Shown here: positions 43,479-51,766 of the stretch, piece by piece
How the letters are laid out: each line of letters opens with the position of its first letter
Position numbering within the stretch: the stretch's first letter is position 1
Origin: SZUA-35 sp037969565
GTDB taxonomy: Bacteria > Actinomycetota > Acidimicrobiia > Acidimicrobiales > SZUA-35
NCBI GenBank assembly: GCA_037969565.1
Contig: JBBKXQ010000015.1
Location: 46,404 to 110,403, forward strand
Direction: 5' to 3'
DNA: 64,000 nucleotides
Notes under the pieces: generated by a model
Told to the model about the DNA's origin: nothing
Database searches by the model: none
The model's input: the letters and a program-made list of their open reading frames with translations, nothing else
Translations under genes and position numbers: made by a program

Positions 43479-43488
43479 AACGATCGCC

Positions 43489-43986
43489 ATGACTGCAATC
43501 CTCACCCCCGCCCTTGATCGCGTCGAAGAACGACTGCCGATCGTCCCCCGACAGATTTTCCGGCTCAACCGCGCCCTCGCCGGGCGAGCCTTCGACCTCG
43601 TTGAATATGTTTCCAAGAACACTCGCAACAGCTTCTGTGCGGTCGCCGACAGAGGACGAGTCGGCATCGCAACCGTCCGAGGTCAGGCCGACGAGGCTCG
43701 CGAAACCACAACCGAGTCGATTCGCTCGACCGCCAACGTTGCTCGCACCAAAGCACGACAGGTGACCGGTCAGGCCACCGCCCAGGCCAAGGCCACCACC
43801 GATCTTGCCGCCGATGAAGCGGCGAGTATTCTGGATGACGTCGTGAATCAGGTGGAGGGTGGCCCAACTGGCTCCTACTCCACCTGGACCAAGGCCGAAC
43901 TCTACGAACGGGCACAACAGCTCGACATAGACGGCAGATCATCGATGTCCAAAACGCAACTCATCAGCGCCCTACGGAGCGCGTAA
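43489..43986 (+). CDS. Phasin-like helical protein with C-terminal SAP/Rho-N-like domain
   Basis: 165 residues. The first 125 form a long amphipathic helical region rich in Ala, Thr and Arg (STANVARTKARQVTGQATAQ and onward), similar to phasins or apolipoprotein-like stress proteins. The last 38 residues, YSTWTKAELYERAQQLDIDG followed by RSSMSKTQLISALRSA, match the Rho_N/SAP helix-extended-helix, a nucleic-acid-binding module common at the ends of actinobacterial stress proteins. The baeRF-like gene follows after seven bases, and a sigma-B-like promoter lies ten bases upstream of the ATG. Confidence 0.72.
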   Translation: MTAILTPALDRVEERLPIVPRQIFRLNRALAGRAFDLVEYVSKNTRNSFCAVADRGRVGIATVRGQADEARETTTESIRSTANVARTKARQVTGQATAQAKATTDLAADEAASILDDVVNQVEGGPTGSYSTWTKAELYERAQQLDIDGRSSMSKTQLISALRSA

Positions 43987-43993
43987 TCTCACG

Positions 43994-44995
43994 ATGAGCG
44001 AGGTCGTACAGGGGATCGATACCAAAACCCTCGTGAGCCGAGAGGGCCCGTTCCTCACGGCTTACCTCAACGCGAGCGACGGATCCGAGGCCCAAAGCCT
44101 CGCCCGACGGCTAACTGTTCTCGCCCAGCAAGCCGATGCATCGGCTGTGGCGTTGTTGGCCAATGCGTTGGAGTTGATTCCTGCCGAGAACGGGGAGGGT
44201 TCGCTTTGCATCGTGACGACTCCGGAGTTCGGCGAGGTGTTCACGATCCCCGAACCGCTCACCTCTGACATCGTGCGAGTCGGGAACGTTCCGTCGCTGG
44301 GATCCCTCGTCGAAAGTGCTCAGATGCTTCCCTCCCACGCCGTTTTGACGATCGACGGTGACGAAATCGGAATGACAACGTTCGATTCTCGGCAAGATCA
44401 ATCAGGAGAAGGCTTCAACTCCGAGCGCTTCGGCTCACTGAACCACGCCATCGAGGCACTCCGGTTCGTCAATCCCGCCAAGCTCGTTCTGGCCGGAAGC
44501 AAACGAGACCGAGGTCGACTGGCGTCTGCCGTGCTTGCTGTGCTGCCGGAGACATGGATCGACGAACATGATCCCGTCGAGGATCCAGCCTCGTTCGATG
44601 CACTGGCCGACGATGTCGTTCGATCGGCGGCTGCGCTCCGGGCTGAATGGACTGCTCTGGAGCTCGGAAGGTTTCGGGCCGCAGCAAGTGCAAATGCAAC
44701 CGTCGAAGACGACCAAGTCGTTCGCGCACTTCGATCTGGAGATGTGACCAGTTGCCTCGTCCACGACGATCCGGACGACGTGAGGCTTTTCGAAGGCGAC
44801 CGGATGATTGATGTCGTCGTCGCGCTCTGCCTCCGCGATGAGGTCCCCCTCACCATGATTCCCAACGTCGGGCCCGGTCGCGGTCCGGCCAACGGCATCG
44901 GAGCGATCACGTCCGGCCACAGTCAGATCAATGAGATGGTCGACCTCGAGATTGAACCAGGTTCCTCAGACTTGGAGATGTCGAACCAGCTCTGA
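43994..44995 (+). CDS. Rv2629-like bacterial release-factor-1-domain protein (baeRF family)
   Basis: 333 residues. GPFLTAYLNASDG at the N-terminus, a central HAVLTIDGDEIGMTTF strand and a C-terminal VVRALRSGDVTSCLVHDDPD and PNVGPGRGPANGIGAITSG follow the three-domain layout of Rv2629/baeRF proteins, relatives of eukaryotic release factor eRF1 and Vms1 thought to act on stalled ribosomes or tRNA. Rv2629 is hypoxia- and stress-associated in Mycobacterium. A catalytic GGQ-like loop is not apparent. It is co-transcribed with the phasin/SAP-like gene. The family call rests on pattern similarity. Confidence 0.62.
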   Translation: MSEVVQGIDTKTLVSREGPFLTAYLNASDGSEAQSLARRLTVLAQQADASAVALLANALELIPAENGEGSLCIVTTPEFGEVFTIPEPLTSDIVRVGNVPSLGSLVESAQMLPSHAVLTIDGDEIGMTTFDSRQDQSGEGFNSERFGSLNHAIEALRFVNPAKLVLAGSKRDRGRLASAVLAVLPETWIDEHDPVEDPASFDALADDVVRSAAALRAEWTALELGRFRAAASANATVEDDQVVRALRSGDVTSCLVHDDPDDVRLFEGDRMIDVVVALCLRDEVPLTMIPNVGPGRGPANGIGAITSGHSQINEMVDLEIEPGSSDLEMSNQL

Positions 44996-45013
44996 GTCTC
45001 GGAGTAGGAATTC

Positions 45014-47197
45014 TCAGTCGAGTGGTCGGATCGATCGAGCGGCGAACCTCGCACTCACCCTCGTGTATCCAGCAGACTCGCTGACCGTGACGTACTCGCT
45101 CAGGGCTCGCACAATCGCCAACCCGCGCCCGCGGACCGAACTCGTGTCCGGCATGACGAGAGGAACCGAGAACATCGGCGACGTAGCGGCGACCGTGATC
45201 ACGACGCCATCTCCGTCGAGCCGAAGTTCCATTCGCACTCTTGCTTCCGGAGATGGCGAGGCCTCTCGCCCGTTCGTGAGTAGCTCCGTGGCCACGAGCA
45301 TGAGATCGCCACGTTCGATGTCACGACCGGATGTGTCGACCCAATCCCCGATCTGGCGGCGAAACTCGGCGAGCTCGACCTGGCTGGCTGCAACCTCGAT
45401 CGTGAGCGTGCGTCCAGGGGTACCCGCGGCTGCAGCGCCGACGACCAAAAATGCGATGTCATCCTCGCCCGCCCAATGGGAAACGTCCTGTCGCACCCGT
45501 TCGGCAAAGCCCGGTGCAGCACCGGGCCCGCGCAAGAACTTTCCTTCGGTATCGAGAAGATCTCGCAACCACCGCTCGCCCATCAGAATACTTCGGCTAC
45601 GACGATCGATCAGGCCATCGGTGTAGGCCAACACGACGGCGGAGGGGTCGAGCTCGATCGTTTCCTGGACGTAGGAGAACGGGCTCCTTCCCAGAAGCTG
45701 GTTTCCGACCGGGCCGATGAATTCGGAGCAATCGAGGCCGAGCATCAACGGCTGAGGGTGCCCCGCATTGGCGACCGTGACCGATGCGCCCGAGGCGTCG
45801 AAGAGCAGGACGGCACATGTGATGTGCTTGCCACCGTCGGCGGCCAACATGTACTGGTTGGCGATGTCCAAGACGTGCGCCGGTTCATGACCTTCCAGAA
45901 TCAACACCCCAACCGCATGCCGAAGCCGGGCCGCCACTCGAGTCGCGGCGAGATCGTGGCCGACCGCGTCGGCGACCAGAACTCCGATGGCTCCATCAGC
46001 GCGCCTCACCGCGTCGTAGACATCTCCGCCCACTCGTTGGCCGGCGACCGGCGGCAAATACTCTCCCGCGAGTTCGAACACCTCGCTCGAAGGCAGAGAT
46101 GTCGGCAGAACCATCCGTTCCAACAGCCGGGCGTGATGACGTTCGTTTTCGAAGCGGCCGCTGCGGTAGAGGGATTGGACCGCGAGCTCAACGAGTCTCG
46201 ACACCGTGTCCGGAACATCGTCTTCGTTCATCGACGTGGCCCAGCCAATGCCTAGGACGCCATGGAAATCGACTGAGTCGTCACTGAAGGGCACCGCCCG
46301 AAAGGACTCGATACCGAGTGCGTCGGCTTCTTTGACGAATTTCGGAAATGTGGCGAAAGACTCGCGGTCGGGGAGATGAATCGTCTCCATGGTGCGGACA
46401 GCCGCCGCCATCGGAACATCGATGTCCAACGCCGTCCTGAGCCATCGGTCGGCGATCGGAAGAGATACGCCGGGCCCATGGGTGTAGACGAGCTCGTCTC
46501 CTTCCCGAACCGCAAACGACATGACCGCTGAACCCACGGCGGTCGATCCTCGTCCGACGACCTCGTTGATGACCGCCTGCACCGTCTCGGCCCGATTCGC
46601 AGCACCGAGCAGCTCAACGATCCGACTCTCGAAATCTCGGGACATTCGCTCGTTTGCAAGCTGCGCGTTCACCTCGAACGCACGAATCCGATCCGCAATC
46701 AGCACTTCGACGATGTCGGCAAAGGAGCGAAGTCGATCGATTTCGCTCCGGTCCCAGTCATGAGGCTCCGAGCCGAGCGCACAGAACGAACCCAGTACTC
46801 GACCGTCAGGATCGCGAACGGGCACGCCGGCATAACAAACCACCCCCATCTCGGTCGTGCCCAAATTGGATCGCACTCGTTCGTCGTTCGACGAGTTCGC
46901 AACGACGAAGTCGTCACCGGTGATGACGACGTTTTGACAATACGAATGGCTCAGTGGTGTAGAACCGGTAGCGGACCAAGGCTGGGACAGACCCACATTC
47001 GACGGAAAGAACTGGCGCTCATCATCGACCAGAGACAGCATCACGGTCTCGACATCGAGCATCTGTGCGGCGAGTTGTGTGAGTTGATCGAGAGCTGCGT
47101 CGCCGCCGTTGGGTGACAAGCCGCTGCGTCGGATCGAGCGGAGTCTCCCCCGGTCCCGCAGGGCCGCATGCACGGCAGACGCTCGCTCAGTACTCAT
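45014..47197 (-). CDS. GAF-GAF-PP2C(SpoIIE)-HATPase partner-switch regulator
   Basis: 727 residues. GAF 1, about 35-170 (VMLSLVDDERQFFPSNVGLS, SHSYCQNVV); GAF 2, about 190-345; SpoIIE-type PP2C phosphatase, about 365-590, with metal residues in GGDVYDAV (Asp391), VADAVGHD (Asp410), YTDGLID (Asp527) and GEDDIAF (Asp579/580); C-terminal GHKL ATPase, about 600-720, with TELLTNG and RGRGLAIV. It should dephosphorylate a STAS antagonist and, through its kinase-like end, could also act as an anti-sigma. Placed divergently from a STAS gene and an RsbW-type gene, it is the probable signal input (RsbU/P equivalent). ATG 47197 is chosen over a longer frame. Confidence 0.92.
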   Translation of the reverse strand: MSTERASAVHAALRDRGRLRSIRRSGLSPNGGDAALDQLTQLAAQMLDVETVMLSLVDDERQFFPSNVGLSQPWSATGSTPLSHSYCQNVVITGDDFVVANSSNDERVRSNLGTTEMGVVCYAGVPVRDPDGRVLGSFCALGSEPHDWDRSEIDRLRSFADIVEVLIADRIRAFEVNAQLANERMSRDFESRIVELLGAANRAETVQAVINEVVGRGSTAVGSAVMSFAVREGDELVYTHGPGVSLPIADRWLRTALDIDVPMAAAVRTMETIHLPDRESFATFPKFVKEADALGIESFRAVPFSDDSVDFHGVLGIGWATSMNEDDVPDTVSRLVELAVQSLYRSGRFENERHHARLLERMVLPTSLPSSEVFELAGEYLPPVAGQRVGGDVYDAVRRADGAIGVLVADAVGHDLAATRVAARLRHAVGVLILEGHEPAHVLDIANQYMLAADGGKHITCAVLLFDASGASVTVANAGHPQPLMLGLDCSEFIGPVGNQLLGRSPFSYVQETIELDPSAVVLAYTDGLIDRRSRSILMGERWLRDLLDTEGKFLRGPGAAPGFAERVRQDVSHWAGEDDIAFLVVGAAAAGTPGRTLTIEVAASQVELAEFRRQIGDWVDTSGRDIERGDLMLVATELLTNGREASPSPEARVRMELRLDGDGVVITVAATSPMFSVPLVMPDTSSVRGRGLAIVRALSEYVTVSESAGYTRVSARFAARSIRPLD

Positions 47198-47415
47198 CAG
47201 GGCCCACGGTAGTCCTACGTTCGACCGGTAAGGCTGACATCGTGACCAGCGCAACTCTGGGTCGAGAACGAGCATTTGCCCGTCGGGGGCGCCGGCCCGT
47301 TGCCTCGACGGCGAGGCGACCGCTACAACTTTTGTGTTCGCCTGTCTTGGCCGCATCCAGGCAGTTTGCAATAGGCTCCCTCTTCGCTCTTGCAATCACG
47401 CCCGAGGTCCAAGCC

Positions 47416-47721
47416 GTGCACATCACCATTTCACCGTTGAACGACGGGGCGATCGACGTTTCGCTCCAGGGCGAGATCGACGCCGACAATTGCGCCCAGA
47501 TCGGCGAACACTTGCTGACGCCCGGCGTGGAGTCAGACTCCACCGTCGCCCTCGACCTCTCGGAACTGAGCTTCATCGATTCTTCCGGGATCAGCGAATT
47601 GCTCCGGGTCCGAGATGCGTTCGACTCCGCCGGAGGGTCGTTGGTGATTGTGAACCCCAGCCCGGCCGTTCGTCGAGTACTGGAGATCACCGGCGTCCTC
47701 TCCACCTTCGGGTTGAGCTGA
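47416..47721 (+). CDS. STAS-domain anti-sigma-factor antagonist
   Basis: 101 residues. ISPLNDGAIDVSLQGEIDAD and DLSELSFIDSSGISELLRVR are the SpoIIAA/RsbV signature; the phosphorylatable Ser is in DSSG. It binds an RsbW-type kinase when unphosphorylated and so frees the sigma factor. GTG 47416 is chosen because of a GAGG box eight bases upstream and the family's length; the open frame extends further 5' without homology. It lies between the divergent SpoIIE-type phosphatase and the RsbW-type kinase. Confidence 0.9.
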   Translation: MHITISPLNDGAIDVSLQGEIDADNCAQIGEHLLTPGVESDSTVALDLSELSFIDSSGISELLRVRDAFDSAGGSLVIVNPSPAVRRVLEITGVLSTFGLS

Positions 47722-47780
47722 TAATTCTCGGCGTGCTGCTCGCTCAGCCCCACGAGATGGAGTTCTTCGTGGGAACACTG

Positions 47781-47806
47781 GTTTGAAGCCGCCGGGCATC
47801 GGGCAA
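47781..47806 (+). promoter_or_regulatory. Sigma-B-like promoter (RsbW-type gene, near-leaderless)
   Basis: GTTT (47781-47784), 16 bases, GGGCAA (47801-47806), ten bases before ATG 47817. The -10 is the GGGCA variant. Confidence 0.45.
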
Positions 47807-47816
47807 TCCGAGGGGC

Positions 47817-48194
47817 ATGAATCGCCTGGCCATCGAGCTTCCTCCCTCGACGAAGCTCCTCGCGCCGACGCGGTCGATGATCAACGCCTGGCTTTGCAGC
47901 GGTTCGGCGGCTGACGACCGCTGGGGCCTCATCGCCACCGAGCTGATCGCCAATGCCATTTCGTTCACATCCGAGGATGGAATGATCCTCGTCGTGATGG
48001 AGCAGAAGTCCGACAACATCGAGCTTCAGGTGAGCGATTTCGGCCCTGGCTTCGACCCGACAGAAGTGAGGATGGCGGCTGCTGATTCCGTTCGAGGGCG
48101 AGGACTCGGACTCGTGAAGGCGCTGACGACTCAATTCGAGGCCGTACGCGAAGGAAACAAAACCACCATCATCGTTTCTCATCCTCTCCCCTGA
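47817..48194 (+). CDS. RsbW-type anti-sigma kinase (GHKL ATPase)
   Basis: 125 residues. All GHKL boxes are visible: N box TELIANAISFT, G1 DFGPGFDP and G2 RGRGLGLVKAL. It should phosphorylate the STAS protein encoded upstream and bind the sigma factor in the alternate state. The gene starts 95 bases after the STAS stop and has its own candidate sigma-B-like promoter, which would give positive feedback or homeostatic control. Confidence 0.9.
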   Translation: MNRLAIELPPSTKLLAPTRSMINAWLCSGSAADDRWGLIATELIANAISFTSEDGMILVVMEQKSDNIELQVSDFGPGFDPTEVRMAAADSVRGRGLGLVKALTTQFEAVREGNKTTIIVSHPLP

Positions 48195-48224
48195 CTTCTG
48201 GCGGCGGCCCAGTCGAGCCCTCAC

Positions 48225-49139
48225 TCATACTCTGATGCCTCCGGCTGGGGTCACCTCCCCACCACCTTGCATGGCAGCCCGAAAACTCGGCGTCGCCTGC
48301 AATGCGATGATGTCTGCCGGCATCTCGACCCCTGCCTCGTCCAGTGCAAGTTTTGCGGCCTTGATCGCACGATCGAGCACAATCCGGGTGTCGTGCTTGC
48401 GTGGACCGGTCCAGAACCGTGCGTCGATGTCGACGGTTGAAACTCCGAGCTGAGCAACCAGAGCCTCAGGGGGCGGGGATTGGGCGATGCCTTCAATTCC
48501 CTCGAGAGCGTTGACCACGACCTCACAGGCAAGGGCGGCATCGTTCTCGTACGCGATCCCGACGGCGAAACTCAGACGACGGGCGTCGTAGTGAGTCAGC
48601 ACAGTGATGACGCTCTTGTAGACGTCACGATTCGGGATGAGCACGAGTTGTCCGTCGAAAGTCTTCATCCGCGTCTCGCGAATCGTGATGGCTTCGACCG
48701 TTCCGTCCTGACCTTGGACCGAGATTTGGTCGCCAGTCTCGAACGGTTGACGGAACAACAGCAGTATTCCCGAGAGCGTGTTCTCCAGAATGTCCTGGAA
48801 TGCGAAACCCACGGCCACCGAGAAGAACCCGAGCCCGGCCAGAAGATCAACTGGCTTGACCGACGGGAACGTGACCGCAGTCGCAACGAGCACCGAAACG
48901 AGAATCACCGTCCAGCCGGCAACCTTGCTCATCACCTGAGCAAATGACGGAGTCTTCGACTGCTTGAGCCACCGATGCAGCACCGTGCGGAGAACACGCG
49001 ACAGGAGGTACCCGAGGAACACAATGACGAGTGCCACCCCGACCCGGGGCAACGCCTCGAGAAACGTCTCCCACAAGCCGCGAGCCGAGTCGGATACTTC
49101 GGCCGACGGATCGTCCAATTGCTCAGTGGTCAACCCCAT
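48225..49139 (-). CDS. MscS-family mechanosensitive channel
   Basis: 304 residues. Three membrane helices (about 22-45, 62-85 and 92-115) with the pore-lining LLAGLGFFSVAVGFAFQDIL, then the beta domain with FRQPFETGDQISVQGQDGTV and IPNRDVYKSVITVLTHYDAR, typical of MscS/YbdG/YnaI. It relieves hypo-osmotic stress. ATG 49139 starts one base after the stop of the upstream PRC-barrel gene, so it is the last gene of a four-gene operon (membrane peptide, PRC, PRC, MscS). Confidence 0.93.
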   Translation of the reverse strand: MGLTTEQLDDPSAEVSDSARGLWETFLEALPRVGVALVIVFLGYLLSRVLRTVLHRWLKQSKTPSFAQVMSKVAGWTVILVSVLVATAVTFPSVKPVDLLAGLGFFSVAVGFAFQDILENTLSGILLLFRQPFETGDQISVQGQDGTVEAITIRETRMKTFDGQLVLIPNRDVYKSVITVLTHYDARRLSFAVGIAYENDAALACEVVVNALEGIEGIAQSPPPEALVAQLGVSTVDIDARFWTGPRKHDTRIVLDRAIKAAKLALDEAGVEMPADIIALQATPSFRAAMQGGGEVTPAGGIRV

Positions 49140-49140
49140 G

Positions 49141-49590
49141 TCACGAAGCGTCAACAACGAACGCATACGAGCCGAGCGAACGGAAACGGTCCGAACTGAT
49201 CCGGATGCCGTCGGCGAGCACACCGGTGAGTTCCCCCGAACTTGCGTCGAACATCACATCATCGACCACGCCGATCTCGAAGCCGTCGGTGTCGAGCACC
49301 TTCGCTCCGCGAGCCGAGATCTTTCCCTTGACCGCCATGGTGTCGTGCTCGGTGTCGACACGATGGGTCGATCCGGATGAGCTACTCATCACGGCGTCGG
49401 CTCCAAACGACTCGACGGCGGACCATGGGATGACGTCCGCCCTTTTTCCTCGTCCGGCGACGTGAATCGCATCGATTCTTCGCCCATCGGTGCTGACGAT
49501 GAAGCCCTTCACTTTGCCGACTTCTTCCGCGTTGTCGACCGCAATCACCTTGCGCCCGTCCGCGGTTTCAAAGGTCATCTCGTTGCTCAT
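49141..49590 (-). CDS. PRC-barrel domain protein 1
   Basis: 149 residues with two PRC-barrel-like segments: DNAEEVGKVKGFIVSTDGRR and ARGAKVLDTDGFEIGVVDDV with FDASSGELTGVLADG. PRC barrels are small beta domains seen in RimM, photosynthetic reaction centres and stress proteins. There is no membrane anchor. It overlaps the preceding PRC gene by four bases and abuts mscS. Confidence 0.87.
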   Translation of the reverse strand: MSNEMTFETADGRKVIAVDNAEEVGKVKGFIVSTDGRRIDAIHVAGRGKRADVIPWSAVESFGADAVMSSSSGSTHRVDTEHDTMAVKGKISARGAKVLDTDGFEIGVVDDVMFDASSGELTGVLADGIRISSDRFRSLGSYAFVVDAS

Positions 49591-50255
49591 CGATCGGCTC
49601 CAGTCTGGTACTCGTCTTGGTCGACGTCTGCGGCCAAGCCGGACGTCGGGTTCGTGTCGGAACGATCGGCGGTGCGACCGTCCGAACCGATGGTTCGGTT
49701 GCGGAACTCAGTGACCGCAGCGCCGAAACCAGCGAGGTCATCGCGGATGAACTCCGTGGACTCCGCCGGCAGGATCAGATTCTCGTTCGAGAGCGACATC
49801 TGTGCCGAGATCGGTACGAAGACGCTGCCTTCACCCCCGACGCGTGCGACCTCATACCCAACAGCGCTGGGCTGTTGGCCGGTGGTCAGGATGACACCGA
49901 CCACTTCCCCGAGCTCATCGCCCCCGGTCGAGACCACCCGGTTGCCGATCACCTGCGCCGAGTCCTTCGGACGCTCGAGTACTTCGGCTGCGTCGGCGGC
50001 CTCGGAAACAGCAGCATCGGTCGACACCATCACGGCATCGTTTCCGATGGCTGCGACCTGGTCGGTCCCGAGTGTGTCTTTCAAGCGACCAGCGAGAAAT
50101 CCTCGCTTGTTCAGTGTGAAGCCGACCAACGCATGCGAACCGGCGTCGTAGATCACATCGCGGATCTCGGCAATGTCTTCGCCGGTGGCGATCGATACGA
50201 CCGGTAGACCGACGAGCGACGTTGCCCGCAGAACACTTTCTCGACCCGGTGTCAT
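49587..50255 (-). CDS. PRC-barrel domain protein 2
   Basis: 222 residues. ATSLVGLPVVSIATGEDIAE and VIYDAGSHALVGFTLNKRG form one PRC barrel; SAQVIGNRVVSTGGDELGEV and VILTTGQQPSAVGYEVARVG form a second. The C-terminal 40 residues are polar and likely disordered. The start overlaps the stop of the 42-residue membrane peptide (ATGA), and its own stop overlaps the next PRC gene. Confidence 0.88.
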   Translation of the reverse strand: MTPGRESVLRATSLVGLPVVSIATGEDIAEIRDVIYDAGSHALVGFTLNKRGFLAGRLKDTLGTDQVAAIGNDAVMVSTDAAVSEAADAAEVLERPKDSAQVIGNRVVSTGGDELGEVVGVILTTGQQPSAVGYEVARVGGEGSVFVPISAQMSLSNENLILPAESTEFIRDDLAGFGAAVTEFRNRTIGSDGRTADRSDTNPTSGLAADVDQDEYQTGADR

Positions 50256-50380
50256 CGTGCCGACTCCGAAGAACTCGCAAGCACGGTTCCCTTCCTGCGC
50301 ATTCTGCGCACGATCATGAGCACGAGCATCAGCAACACCAGCACGACCGCGACGATCGCAATCAAGGTGGTTTCATCCAT
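50252..50380 (-). CDS. 42-residue single-helix membrane peptide
   Basis: MDETTLIAIVAVVLVLLMLV begins one membrane helix (about residues 4-24), followed by a basic RRMRRKG and a short Ser-rich tail. AGGAG lies six bases before ATG 50380, and the stop overlaps the next start (ATGA), so it is a genuine first gene of the PRC/MscS operon. Function unknown; similar short anchored peptides occur in stress operons. Confidence 0.75.
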   Translation of the reverse strand: MDETTLIAIVAVVLVLLMLVLMIVRRMRRKGTVLASSSESAR

Positions 50381-50429
50381 AATCACTCCTTGGACATCAC
50401 TGCACCCTCGTGGTGCGTGAGCCCGGGCT

Positions 50430-50455
50430 CTACCCAGCAACCCTCCGTGGCAACC
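50430..50455 (-). promoter_or_regulatory. Sigma-B-like promoter (PRC/MscS operon)
   Basis: Minus strand: GGTT (50452-50455), 16 bases, GGGTAG (50430-50435). Leader about 45 bases. Confidence 0.6.
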
Positions 50456-50518
50456 GCAATCGCATTTCGAATCGTCATTCGCGCCCCGGTTCGCAAACGG
50501 TGGCGGGGTCCTCACGCC

Positions 50519-51274
50519 TCAAATGGTTGCCCGGTAGAGCACTTCTCCAGTCGGTTCATCCGACCCGCCCTCGGGCTCGATCGTGATGCCCCATCCCTCG
50601 CCGTTTAGGTCGCCCACGGCAAATGCAACCTCGACATGACCATCGGTGGTCGTGAACACGCCAGCCGGAGACAACGCTTGCTCGCCGAGCGTGAACCACA
50701 ACTGGTAAACGAGACCCGGACCAGGATCCGGAAGTCCCTGGCCCAGAACGGCGGCCTGGTTCGTAGCCTCCGACCAGACAACCCGAACCTGACCCTCGCC
50801 CCCGTGCAAGGTGGACACAATGTTGTCCGGACTCGCCAGGACATCATCGACGTCAGCAGCCATTGCTTGGGCCGGCACCTCTCGGCCGTGATCTCGAGTT
50901 GTCACCGCATACACCGTTCCGCCGAACAGGAGCAGCGCTGCCGCAACAAGCATCGGCCCAATCCAGCGTCCGAACCTTCGATTGGATCCAGCCGCGCCAT
51001 CGGCAACCAACGGTGAGGCCTGCCGCGTGACCGAAACCCTCGCCAGCACGAGCGATCTCAACTCCGGAGGAGCTGGCACAGAGTCGCCTGCGGCAAGCAC
51101 CGCAGCGGTGGCCAGGAACTCTGCAACCTCAGCCGAGCATGAGTAACAATCGGGATGGTGAGCCTCGAACGCCGACTGCTCGTCGCGGTCGAGGGAGTCG
51201 AGTGTGTAGGCGGCAGCCAAGTGGTGAAGGTCAGGCAACATCGCGCCGTCACGGTCATGTCGGGTGGTTCGCAT
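50519..51274 (-). CDS. RskA-type membrane anti-sigma factor
   Basis: 251 residues. The N-terminal zinc-finger anti-sigma domain (about 12-60) has HHLAAAYTLDSLDRDEQSAF and a HHPDCYSC zinc motif; one membrane helix follows (MLVAAALLLFGGTVYAV, about 108-124); the extracytoplasmic RskA domain has LASPDNIVSTLHGGEGQVRV, GLPDPGPGLVYQLWFTLGEQ and VAFAVGDLNGEGWGITIEPE. RskA sequesters an ECF sigma factor until proteolysed. No ECF sigma gene is next to it. ATG 51274 is used; ATG 51241 is possible. Confidence 0.87.
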   Translation of the reverse strand: MRTTRHDRDGAMLPDLHHLAAAYTLDSLDRDEQSAFEAHHPDCYSCSAEVAEFLATAAVLAAGDSVPAPPELRSLVLARVSVTRQASPLVADGAAGSNRRFGRWIGPMLVAAALLLFGGTVYAVTTRDHGREVPAQAMAADVDDVLASPDNIVSTLHGGEGQVRVVWSEATNQAAVLGQGLPDPGPGLVYQLWFTLGEQALSPAGVFTTTDGHVEVAFAVGDLNGEGWGITIEPEGGSDEPTGEVLYRATI

Positions 51275-51435
51275 GTCTCCTCACTTTCTTCGTCTCTACG
51301 GCTGGGCTCCATCGGCATCACTCGTGACATCGAACACTCAGACTTCGTAACGAAGGGGTGCCTTGGATTGGACCAATTCGGCGGGACTGCATCAGACGAC
51401 ACTGATTGCGTTCTCCAACCCCTCCAACGTTGCGG

Positions 51436-51460
51436 GTTTGAAGCCGGAATCGATGGGCAT
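51436..51460 (+). promoter_or_regulatory. Sigma-B-like promoter (small lipoprotein)
   Basis: GTTT (51436-51439), 15 bases, GGGCAT (51455-51460), 42 bases before ATG 51503. The remainder of the 51275-51502 gap shows nothing else. Confidence 0.4.
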
Positions 51461-51502
51461 GCCTTCCGAGACGGACCAAAACGGGGTTACCCGGAAGGAC
51501 AC

Positions 51503-51667
51503 ATGCGCAGAGGCGTCGGAACTCGCTCGGGACTGCTGGCCTTGGGACTGACGCTCGGGTTCTTCAGTGCGTGCACCGACGATGTCATCGCATCGCCGGT
51601 CACGAACCGGGACGTCGGGGCGGTCGAACTGCCAGTTCAGCCAACTGGTAGCCAATCAAGTCGGTGA
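51503..51667 (+). CDS. 54-residue lipoprotein
   Basis: A signal peptide (MRRGVGTRSGLLALGLTLGF) ends in the lipobox FSAC (Cys near residue 24), leaving a mature peptide of about 30 residues rich in Asp, Val and Pro. GGAAGG lies before the ATG. No family is recognised. A 20-bp hairpin starts eight bases after the stop, supporting a discrete transcription unit. Confidence 0.6.
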   Translation: MRRGVGTRSGLLALGLTLGFFSACTDDVIASPVTNRDVGAVELPVQPTGSQSSR

Positions 51668-51674
51668 CAACGAA

Positions 51675-51718
51675 ATCGCGCAGAGGGCCGAACGGAGACG
51701 TTCGGCCCTCTGCGCGAT
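51675..51718. terminator. Perfect 20-bp hairpin
   Basis: Arms 51675-51694 and 51699-51718 pair without mismatch around a GAGA tetraloop. It ends the lipoprotein transcript; there is no strong U-tract. Confidence 0.75.
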
Positions 51719-51732
51719 GGCGTCTGGACTGG

Positions 51733-51760
51733 TTTGACGACGTTCAACTATGGGTAGTTC
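51733..51760 (+). promoter_or_regulatory. Housekeeping-type promoter of a leaderless small gene
   Basis: TTGACG (51733-51738), 16 bases, TAGTTC (51755-51760), then six bases to ATG 51767, so transcription should start at the ATG itself. Confidence 0.6.
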
Positions 51761-51766
51761 TCTAGA

